Assembly (NCBI RefSeq): GCF_002021565.1 | Contig: NZ_MSZX01000003.1 | Span: 27-64,026 of the forward strand | Length of the DNA: 64,000 bases | Reading direction: 5' to 3' | Origin: Paenibacillus selenitireducens | Lineage (GTDB): Bacteria; Bacillota; Bacilli; Paenibacillales; Paenibacillaceae | In this document: positions 57,281-64,000 of the stretch, in pieces | How the letters are laid out: each line of letters begins with the position of its first letter | Position numbering within the stretch: the stretch's first letter is position 1 | The notes under the pieces: generated by a model | The model's input: only the letters and a program-made list of their open reading frames with translations | What the model was told of the DNA's origin: nothing | Databases searched by the model: none | Translations under genes and position numbers: made by a program

Positions 57281-59116
57281 ATGAAGTGGATTCGTTTTTT
57301 TCGCACGATTCAAGCGAAGCTCATCATTATCTACGTGCTGCTCATCTTAATTGCGATGCAGCTCATTGGTGTGTATTTCGTGAGTGTGATGAAAAACTCC
57401 CTAACGAGCAGCTTCACCCGTGATTTGAATGGCAAAGGCGAGCTTCTGGCGGGGATTGCCGTCAAATATTTGAATCCGAAGTCCGAAGAACTGACAGGGG
57501 ATCATAACCTGACCATTGATGATCTGCACGATGTTATTCGCGATCTATTCAATATCAATGATGGTGAAATTCAAGTACTGGATGCTAGCGGCAAGGTATT
57601 AACAACGTCGCTTCAAGCCCATCAAGCATATATTGGCCGCAAGAATACGCAGACCGTGGTCAGCCGTGCGCTGCAAGGTATTCGGGATAATGAAGACGAG
57701 ATGATCGATGAGAATCGGACACGGAAGAAGATTATCGCGAAACCAGTCATGAATGGTACCAAGGTACTTGGAGCCGTATATATCGTGGCATCCATGAAAG
57801 AAATGTACGACACGATGGAGCGGATCAATAATATCTTTATCTCGGGAACTTTGATCGCGCTGGGATTAACGGCACTCCTTGGAGTCATCTTAGCGCATAC
57901 CATTACAAGTCCGATTAAGGAAATTACGAAGCACGCTACCGCGGTGGCGGAAGGAGAGTTCGACCAAAGGGCGCCTGTGCTTGGCACCGATGAAATCGGG
58001 CAGCTGAGCGAAGCGTTTAACTATATGACCCAGCGTCTCCATAACGCCCTCTCCTTGCATGAGGAAGAGAAGGAACGGCTGCAGACGGTCCTGACGAATA
58101 TGAGTGACGGAGTATTGGCTACGGATGAGCAAGGCAAAGTGATCGTTATGAACCGTCGTGCTAAGGAAATGCTGCAGGTGGATGAGGGCGAGCTTGAAAA
58201 TCATGACATTACGAAGCTGCTCGGCATCTCCATGGAACGGATGAATGCATTGGAGCAAGAGTCCAGACCTTCGATGCTGATGAATATCGGATTAGACAAC
58301 GAAGAGGAGCTAATCATGCGTGTCATGTTCTCGACGATACACCGTCGGGGCGAAGGGGTTACAGGCACGATCGTTGTGCTTCAAGACGTCACGGAGCAGG
58401 AGAAGCTGGAGCAATCCCGTCGTGAGTTCGTTGCGAACGTATCGCATGAATTGCGGACGCCTCTAACAACGATTAAGAGTTATGTGGAGGCCTTGGATGA
58501 CGGTGCACTCGAAGAACCGCAGCTGGCGAATCGCTTCGTCGGCGTTATTCGGAACGAGACCGAGCGGATGATTCGCCTTGTGACGGACTTGCTCCACCTC
58601 TCGCGTCTGGATTCGAAGCAAGCTATCTTGCGGAAGAAGCCGACGAGTATCGAAGAGATGCTCGAAGAAGTGAAGGATCGCTTCTCCTTCCAAATGAAGC
58701 AGAAGCGCATCAAATCCAATGTTCGAATCGAGAAAGGCATTCATACGATCCAGTTAGACCGTGATCAGATCGATCAAGTGCTCGATAATCTCGTATCCAA
58801 TGCCATCAAATACACGCAGGAAGGCGATTTGATCGAGCTCGAAGCCTACAAGGACGGGCCTGATCGGATTGCGATTTCGGTAAAAGATACAGGTATCGGG
58901 ATTCCGAAGAAAGATATCGATCGCATCTTCGACCGGTTCTATCGCGTCGATAAAGCGAGGTCCCGCAGTATGGGCGGCACAGGACTGGGCCTCTCGATTG
59001 CCCGGGAAATTGTCAAAGCTCACGGCGGTACCATGCAATTGGAATCGGAGCTGAATGTCGGCACCAAAGTGACATTTACAATCTATACACCGCAGGAAGG
59101 GAGTGAGGCGCAATGA
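57281..59116 (+). CDS. walK: Sensor histidine kinase WalK (YycG)
   Basis: 611 aa. Helix 1 (12-35), extracellular Cache/PAS-like domain (about 36-182), helix 2 (184-206), HAMP (207-260), cytosolic PAS (265-370), HisKA with His389 in ANVSHELRTPLTTI, HATPase ending GGTGLGLSIAREIV. Four bases after walR. Overlaps yycH by ATGA. Confidence 0.97.
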   Translation: MKWIRFFRTIQAKLIIIYVLLILIAMQLIGVYFVSVMKNSLTSSFTRDLNGKGELLAGIAVKYLNPKSEELTGDHNLTIDDLHDVIRDLFNINDGEIQVLDASGKVLTTSLQAHQAYIGRKNTQTVVSRALQGIRDNEDEMIDENRTRKKIIAKPVMNGTKVLGAVYIVASMKEMYDTMERINNIFISGTLIALGLTALLGVILAHTITSPIKEITKHATAVAEGEFDQRAPVLGTDEIGQLSEAFNYMTQRLHNALSLHEEEKERLQTVLTNMSDGVLATDEQGKVIVMNRRAKEMLQVDEGELENHDITKLLGISMERMNALEQESRPSMLMNIGLDNEEELIMRVMFSTIHRRGEGVTGTIVVLQDVTEQEKLEQSRREFVANVSHELRTPLTTIKSYVEALDDGALEEPQLANRFVGVIRNETERMIRLVTDLLHLSRLDSKQAILRKKPTSIEEMLEEVKDRFSFQMKQKRIKSNVRIEKGIHTIQLDRDQIDQVLDNLVSNAIKYTQEGDLIELEAYKDGPDRIAISVKDTGIGIPKKDIDRIFDRFYRVDKARSRSMGGTGLGLSIAREIVKAHGGTMQLESELNVGTKVTFTIYTPQEGSEAQ

Positions 59117-60396
59117 TGGAGAAGGCGAAGACCATTGTGCTGACGCTCTTGGTGGTACTCAGTTTAGTACAGACGTATTTCTTATCCTATAGCATGCCGA
59201 ACTTTGACCCGATTCAGAAGACGGATAGCGATTATGTTAAGACAGAGACGATGGGACCGGAGGAGAAGATTGAGAATCTGATTTTTCCGGAACAGATGAT
59301 TCTGCATTTGGGCGCTGGCAAACATACGGTGTTTTCGCCGGATTATATCTTTTACAAAGAGATTTATAAGCGTCTGCAAGGCCGGAAGTTCGACGGGTTC
59401 CAACGCACGCAAGTTCAAATGCTTGATCTGAACAAGATTCGGAACGAGGATCAAGGCATTGAGCTGGTGTTCGGTCAAGGCGTTCCTGTCACCTTGCTGC
59501 GTAAAGTGATGCAGATTCAGGGGGATCAAGTTTTCGGTGATGAAATGATTAACCGGATCTGGATCTTTACCTCCGACAATAAGGAGACGGTGCGAGCGCT
59601 GTTCTTCAGTACCAAGGATAATGTCGTCTACGAGGCTTTGAAGGCCGATTTGACCGTTCAAGATATTAAGCAGCATGTGGAGTTCGGGCAGGCGTGGGAC
59701 AGCTACCGGTTGCTCTACAATGAGTATTACCTGCCGGATGCGCCGCTAAATATGGTGCAAGTTGAAGTGCCGTATAATCTATTCACTGCAGAGCAGATGC
59801 AGAAGAATCTATTCCCTGATCCAAGCACGACGAGAGACATTCAGGAGAAGGACGGTTCCGAGATCTTCACAGACAGCAAGCGGAGCCTGCAGGTTCGGCC
59901 TGAGCATCAATGGGTATCGTATTCCGACCCTGTCGCGAAGGTAGAAGGATCCAATGATGTCAGCGAGAGCGTCATGTCTGCCGTGCAATTCGTCAATCAG
60001 CATGGGGGTTGGAACGGGACGCATCGACTTGCCATTTCGATGAATCAGAATGACGGCAGCGATGTGTATTTCCAGCAATATTATGGTGCCTATCCGATCG
60101 TGGCAGATTCCACATTCCGATTCGGCAGCATTCATCTGGTCGTGCAGCAAGGTGTGGTCTCGAAATATGAGCGTTCCTTAATTAATCTGCAGGAGAAGGC
60201 CTCCTCGAAGGAATTAGTAACGTTACCTGGCGGCGATGAGCTGGCGACCAAGTTCAAGAGGTATTTGAACGAATCGAAAAGCAAAGTGAAATGGATATTC
60301 CCGGCTTATCGTCCTGTTCTTGCGGACAAAGTGATTCGCCTGATTCCGACATGGGCGGTGCGGTTCGAAGACGGGACCATGGATTATTTGAAATAA
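59113..60396 (+). CDS. yycH: WalK regulator YycH
   Basis: 427 aa. One N-terminal helix (5-24) and a large extracellular part; YycH/YycI pair act with WalK in the membrane to adjust its activity. Sequence is poorly conserved; assigned by position, topology and family features such as IWIFTSDNKETVRALFFS. Overlaps the walK stop. Confidence 0.9.
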   Translation: MMEKAKTIVLTLLVVLSLVQTYFLSYSMPNFDPIQKTDSDYVKTETMGPEEKIENLIFPEQMILHLGAGKHTVFSPDYIFYKEIYKRLQGRKFDGFQRTQVQMLDLNKIRNEDQGIELVFGQGVPVTLLRKVMQIQGDQVFGDEMINRIWIFTSDNKETVRALFFSTKDNVVYEALKADLTVQDIKQHVEFGQAWDSYRLLYNEYYLPDAPLNMVQVEVPYNLFTAEQMQKNLFPDPSTTRDIQEKDGSEIFTDSKRSLQVRPEHQWVSYSDPVAKVEGSNDVSESVMSAVQFVNQHGGWNGTHRLAISMNQNDGSDVYFQQYYGAYPIVADSTFRFGSIHLVVQQGVVSKYERSLINLQEKASSKELVTLPGGDELATKFKRYLNESKSKVKWIFPAYRPVLADKVIRLIPTWAVRFEDGTMDYLK

Positions 60397-60428
60397 CGAT
60401 GAAAATATGAGGTTGAAGGAGGTTGTCC

Positions 60429-61178
60429 ATGGATTGGGGTCGCGCCAAGAGCGTCTTAATATTAGCTTTTCTGATTCTCAATATTATTCTCGGTTACCAG
60501 CTATGGTTGGATGTGAGGGAACAGCTAACCTCGAACCTGGATTGGACCTCCTTGACTGAGGATACGAAGCTGAGCATGGAGAAGAAATCGATTCAGGTAC
60601 AGGCGAAGATTCCATCGGAGACGCCGGCCTTGCCGGAGCGGACATTTAAGTTCGTCGATAATGTGCAAGAAGGGCAGCGGATCGATTTGGCGAAGCCAGT
60701 GCCGAGCCGATTGATTTTTACCGAGAAAGAACTTCGCAAAGCCTTGAAGGATCAAATACCTAGTATCGAACAATATTCCTACGATCCGTTAACCAGCTTA
60801 GATGGCATTTTTGCGCTGAATTATATGTTAGATGGGAAATGGCCGATGTTCGAGGTGCGGATGGAGCTGTTCTATGCGAACCAGAATATTCTTGGCTATC
60901 GTGAAAATATGGTGAAAGAGCTGGAATCCAAGGGGAAAAATGAGAAGCAGCAGAAGGTCATCTCTGCGACCAATGCGCTCGATTCGCTCATCGGGAAGTA
61001 TTTGCCCGCAGGATCTATCATCAAAGAGGTTACTTTAGGTTATCATGGGCAGGTTTACAATGAAACGTTAGTTACGGCGCCGGCATGGCGCTTCGTCTTG
61101 GAGAGTGGTGATATTTACTACATGAACGCGATTAGCGGTGAAGTATATCATCCTAAGGGAGAAGAGCAGAAGGAGTAA
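60429..61178 (+). CDS. yycI: WalK regulator YycI
   Basis: 249 aa from ATG 60429 (AGGAGG six bases before). MDWGRAKSVLILAFLILNIILGYQLW is the family N-terminus and helix; an extracellular domain follows, related in fold to YycH. Six bases before walJ. The frame's upstream TTG (60423) would lie in the ribosome site. Confidence 0.93.
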   Translation: MDWGRAKSVLILAFLILNIILGYQLWLDVREQLTSNLDWTSLTEDTKLSMEKKSIQVQAKIPSETPALPERTFKFVDNVQEGQRIDLAKPVPSRLIFTEKELRKALKDQIPSIEQYSYDPLTSLDGIFALNYMLDGKWPMFEVRMELFYANQNILGYRENMVKELESKGKNEKQQKVISATNALDSLIGKYLPAGSIIKEVTLGYHGQVYNETLVTAPAWRFVLESGDIYYMNAISGEVYHPKGEEQKE

Positions 61179-61184
61179 TGAAAC

Positions 61185-61991
61185 ATGGGGATGCAGTTTA
61201 CCGTGTTGTCGAGCGGTTCAACCGGCAATGCGACAGTCGTACAGAATGAATCAGCTACCGTGCTTGTGGACGTAGGGATGAGCGCGAAGCGCATGGATGA
61301 GCTATTCAAGGAGCGGGAAGTCGATCCGACGTCCATCGACGCCATTGTGATCACACACGAACACTCCGATCATATCAAAGGACTCGGCGCACTTGCACGT
61401 AAGTATGATTTACCAGTCTATGCGAATGAAGCGACATGGGGCGCGTTAGATAAGCATATCGGGAAGATTGCCGATGAGAAGAAGGTTGTGATGCAGACGG
61501 GTGAAGCTCGTGATTTCGGAACGCTCCGCGTGGAATCCTACGGGATCTCGCATGATGCAGCCGAGCCTGTCGGTTATTGCTTTTACGATGGAGAAGAGAA
61601 GCTGAGTCTAGCGACAGACTTAGGCTATATGAGTGATAAAGTGAGAGACGCCATATCGGATTCCAATGTGCTCGTACTCGAATCCAATCATGATGTTGAG
61701 ATGCTGCGCATGGGGCGGTATCCCTGGAATATCAAGCGGCGCATTCTAAGCGACGTGGGTCACTTGTCGAATGAGGCTTCAGGCGAAGCGCTCAGCCAAC
61801 TGATGACGGGTAATACCAAACGTACGTATTTGGCGCATTTAAGCCGCGAACATAATATGATGGATTTGGCGAAAATGACCGTGCGCGATGTCATGGAAGA
61901 TCATGGCATCTTTTTCAAAGAAGATGAATTTCAGTTGCGAGATACGTACTATGACCAACCTACACCATGGGATAGGGTGGGTAAACCATAA
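61185..61991 (+). CDS. walJ: Metallo-beta-lactamase fold hydrolase WalJ (YycJ)
   Basis: 268 aa. MQFTVLSSGSTGNATVVQ at the N-terminus; zinc motif THEHSDHIKG (HxHxDH, near 58-64), further His in SYGISHDA and DVGHLSNEASG, LAHLSREHN. A nuclease role in mismatch repair and coordination of wall and division has been reported for YycJ. Its last 32 bp overlap a convergent small gene. Confidence 0.95.
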   Translation: MGMQFTVLSSGSTGNATVVQNESATVLVDVGMSAKRMDELFKEREVDPTSIDAIVITHEHSDHIKGLGALARKYDLPVYANEATWGALDKHIGKIADEKKVVMQTGEARDFGTLRVESYGISHDAAEPVGYCFYDGEEKLSLATDLGYMSDKVRDAISDSNVLVLESNHDVEMLRMGRYPWNIKRRILSDVGHLSNEASGEALSQLMTGNTKRTYLAHLSREHNMMDLAKMTVRDVMEDHGIFFKEDEFQLRDTYYDQPTPWDRVGKP

Positions 61992-62166
61992 TTTGGTCGA
62001 TTTCGTTCGCCTTCGCGGCAATTTCTTCCCGTGTGAATAAACCTTTGTCGACCAGCAGTTCGATAAGGGTGCATAAGGCCAGCGTATTGCGATAATGCTC
62101 CTCTTTCAGGTCGGCAAGCTTGCCGACAATTTGGACTTGATCGAATGTCGAATGGGATGATTTCAT
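61960..62166 (-). CDS. Small conserved protein of unknown function
   Basis: 68 aa from ATG 62166 (AAGGAG upstream, slightly far). Helical, acidic/basic mix: FDQVQIVGKLADLKEEHYRNTLALCTLIELLVDKGLFTREEIAAKANEID in parts, then a Pro/Tyr end YPPYPMV. It looks like a real protein with a stable helical core. Its last ten codons overlap walJ's 3' end on the other strand. I recall similar proteins in this place in other Paenibacillus, but could not check. Confidence 0.72.
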   Translation of the reverse strand: MKSSHSTFDQVQIVGKLADLKEEHYRNTLALCTLIELLVDKGLFTREEIAAKANEIDQIMVYPPYPMV

Positions 62167-62333
62167 TATCGGATTTCGTCTCCTTTCGATGTTTTTTTGT
62201 GTTATGATAGGGTGTAATAGAATGAAAGTTTTCACTTCGTTTCTATGTATCTAGTTTCTCTATTACTAGTGTAGGCAGTTATACCTCAAAACATTCCTAT
62301 TATTTTTGCACAATGAGAGAGGAGATGGCCCGG

Positions 62334-63575
62334 TTGAGCTTTTTTGATGATGATTTCTACTCACCTAAGATTCCTCGCGCAGTAAAAAAATTCAGGGCTC
62401 GTAAAGCAACAACTACTCTTTCAAAAAAACCCAGCCCACGCTGGTCAACCTTAAAAATATCCGTCGTCAGCTCCGTTAGCAGTGCGACGGTTGCAATTTT
62501 ATTATTTAGCTGGATTACAGGCGTCGGCGATAACCGCGCCGCAACCACGCTGGCGCAAGGAAGCGGCGCTCCAGGCAGCGGGCAATCGGCCTATGCGGGA
62601 GACCCATACGAGCGTATCATACAAGTTTCAGATGAAGTCAGTCCTTCGGTCGTCAGTATCGTGAATCGGCAGAAGAAAGACGGCGCGTCCGTGGAAGCAG
62701 GACTTGGTTCCGGCATTATTTTCAAAAAAGAAGATGGACGCGCCTTAATTCTCACGAACTTTCATGTTATTGACGGTGCGGATGAGTTGGAGATCGTTCT
62801 GAATAATGGACAGAGTAAAATCGCCAAAGTCGTTGGTAAAGATTTCACCTCGGATATTGCGGTGATCTCGGTCGATGATGAAGGGCTGCCGAAAGCCGCG
62901 GAGATTGGTGATTCAGCCAAGCTGCGGCGCGGGGAGACGGTGCTCGCGATTGGGAATGCATTAGGCCTCGGCGAATCCCTGTCCTCAGGGATCGTGAGTA
63001 AGACGCTGATGAGTGTCCCAATATCGCTGAGTGGCGATGGAACCTATGATTGGGAGCGTGAGGTCATTCAGACGGATGCGGCGATCAATGACGGCAACAG
63101 CGGCGGTGCGCTCGTGAATTTGCGAGGGCAAGTGATCGGCGTCAACGCGATGAAGATTGCGGACGTCGGCGTCGAGGGGATCGGATTTGCGATTCCGATG
63201 AATAACGCGATGGATATTGCGAATGCTCTAATCCATGATGGACGCGTGATACGAGCTTATATGGGCGTATACACGATCGATTTGAACAGTACGTATGCAC
63301 CGATCACGGATGAACAACGTAAAGACTTGAAGCTGCCGGCTTCGGTGAAGGATGGCGTCATCGTGATGGAAGCTGCCGGTCCCTCCGAGAAGAGCGGATT
63401 AAAGCTGAATGATGTGCTGGTGAAGTTCGATGATCAGCCGATCCCGACGACCGTAGAACTGCGTAAGTATTTGTTCACCAAGAAAAAAGTTGGCGACACG
63501 ATGACAGTGACCTATTATCGCGACGGCGAAGAGCGCACGGCGAATGTGACGCTTGGAGACCGACCGCAGGAGTAG
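62334..63575 (+). CDS. htrA: HtrA-family serine protease (DegP/YycK-like)
   Basis: 413 aa from TTG 62334: AGAGGAG (62318-62324) fits this start; ATG 62313 lacks a site and ATG 62325 abuts it. Cytosolic N-terminus, one helix (43-62), a Gly/Ser linker, trypsin-like domain with His144 (TNFHVIDG), Asp174 (TSDIAVIS) and Ser256 (GNSGGAL), and one PDZ domain (about 315-405). Degrades misfolded exported proteins. Present at the end of the wal cluster, as in B. subtilis (yyxA). Confidence 0.95.
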   Translation: MSFFDDDFYSPKIPRAVKKFRARKATTTLSKKPSPRWSTLKISVVSSVSSATVAILLFSWITGVGDNRAATTLAQGSGAPGSGQSAYAGDPYERIIQVSDEVSPSVVSIVNRQKKDGASVEAGLGSGIIFKKEDGRALILTNFHVIDGADELEIVLNNGQSKIAKVVGKDFTSDIAVISVDDEGLPKAAEIGDSAKLRRGETVLAIGNALGLGESLSSGIVSKTLMSVPISLSGDGTYDWEREVIQTDAAINDGNSGGALVNLRGQVIGVNAMKIADVGVEGIGFAIPMNNAMDIANALIHDGRVIRAYMGVYTIDLNSTYAPITDEQRKDLKLPASVKDGVIVMEAAGPSEKSGLKLNDVLVKFDDQPIPTTVELRKYLFTKKKVGDTMTVTYYRDGEERTANVTLGDRPQE

Positions 63576-63630
63576 GGAAGTCTGGATTCGGATAATCTAA
63601 TAGCACCAAAGAGAAAGAGGGACGTAGAGA

Positions 63631-63798
63631 ATGTACGTTGTATGCAAAGATCATGTTGAATTAGCGATCGATCGTTTCGTAGATGAATTTGAAGATGCGC
63701 CGGATGTCGTTGATCTGAACGAAGTGGACTTCCCTGAATGGAAGCCGCCTGTGAAATGCATGGAATGCGATCAGGAAGCGAAGTACTTGATTGTGTAG
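63631..63798 (+). CDS. yyzF: CxxH/CxxC protein YyzF
   Basis: 55 aa. MYVVCKDHVELAIDRFVDEFED, then VKCMECDQEAKYLIV: the two metal-binding motifs CKDH and CMEC define the family. Probably zinc-binding; function unknown. Follows htrA by 55 bp, as in Bacillus between yyxA and rlmH. Below usual length cutoffs, so easily missed. Confidence 0.93.
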   Translation: MYVVCKDHVELAIDRFVDEFEDAPDVVDLNEVDFPEWKPPVKCMECDQEAKYLIV

Positions 63799-63823
63799 CG
63801 TTTGAATACGTTTTTTAAGGGGA

Positions 63824-63855
63824 AGAGTCCAATGGCATTGGGCTCTTTTTTTTTT
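63824..63855 (+). terminator. Terminator after yyzF
   Basis: AGAGTCCAAT-GGC-ATTGGGCTCT (one G-T pair), then ten T. Confidence 0.9.
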
Positions 63856-63988
63856 ATCTATGAACTTACGAATATCGAAGCGTTCTCGCATGCATGACTT
63901 TTTTTATTTATTCCAAAATAAGAAATGAAACTATTAGGCGTCGTTCCCCATCTAACAGGTGTAAGTGAAGGCGAAGGGGTGATAGATA

Positions 63989-64000
63989 ATGAATGATCAA
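63989..64000 (+). CDS. Possible start of a downstream gene (partial)
   Basis: The last 12 bases read ATG AAT GAT CAA behind AAGGGGTGAT. The site is good but four codons do not identify a product. It is not the start expected for rlmH, the usual next gene. Confidence 0.35.

Overview
The window is about 64 kb around a replication origin of a low-to-moderate GC, spore-forming member of the Bacillota. Gene order and protein sequences fit Paenibacillus or a close relative: HD-GYP gene between gyrA and an rRNA operon, remB-recF-yaaA-dnaN-dnaA, rpmH-rnpA-yidC-jag-mnmEG-rsmG-noc-parAB, spore gene yyaC, and a complete walRKHIJ-htrA cluster. The species cannot be named from sequence alone.

Layout. 1-12.2 kb is the left replication arm, all on the minus strand: 5' end of a 16S rRNA gene with two promoters, HD-GYP, gyrA, an amino-acid/polyamine permease placed between gyrA and gyrB, gyrB, remB, recF, yaaA, dnaN, dnaA. 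The origin is bipartite: a DnaA-box field upstream of dnaA (12.3-12.65 kb) and a second field between dnaA and dnaN (10.71-10.84 kb) carrying DnaA-trio repeats beside an AT-rich stretch. 12.8-26.4 kb is the right arm: ribosomal protein L34, RNase P protein, YidC, Jag, tRNA-modification genes, RsmG, Noc, ParA and ParB with two perfect parS sites, then a cysteine desulfurase-like gene, DUF4446, yyaC, DUF3343, a MscS channel, DUF951 and tRNA-Ser(CGA).

26.5-35.5 kb is accessory: a remote DnaA-box cluster, remains of an AraC-type regulator and of another gene, a HAD phosphatase, two paralogous secreted NlpC/P60 hydrolases, an ECF sigma/anti-sigma pair, a TetR-regulated multidrug exporter, and three tandem copies of a structured non-coding unit on the minus strand, each closing in a terminator (34.36-35.25 kb). 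The last is the best candidate here for something undescribed.

35.7-36.9 kb is the rpsF-ssb-rpsR operon with a likely S6:S18 leader. 37-45.7 kb holds a two-component system, an MBOAT/SGNH surface O-acylation pair, a TIM-barrel isomerase, an MFS transporter and a LytR-CpsA-Psr protein. 45.8-52.8 kb holds a CBS protein, MazG-like protein, DUF2232, GdpP (c-di-AMP hydrolysis), rplI, replicative helicase dnaC and purA behind a PurBox pair. 53-64 kb holds a YitT protein, a secreted protein with a GC-rich linker, a LysM/G5/M23 peptidase, walR-walK-yycH-yycI-walJ, a small conserved protein, HtrA and YyzF. Replication start, segregation, ribosome biogenesis and cell-wall homeostasis are thus grouped around the origin.

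All calls come from reading the sequence and from family knowledge; no database search or folding program was run.
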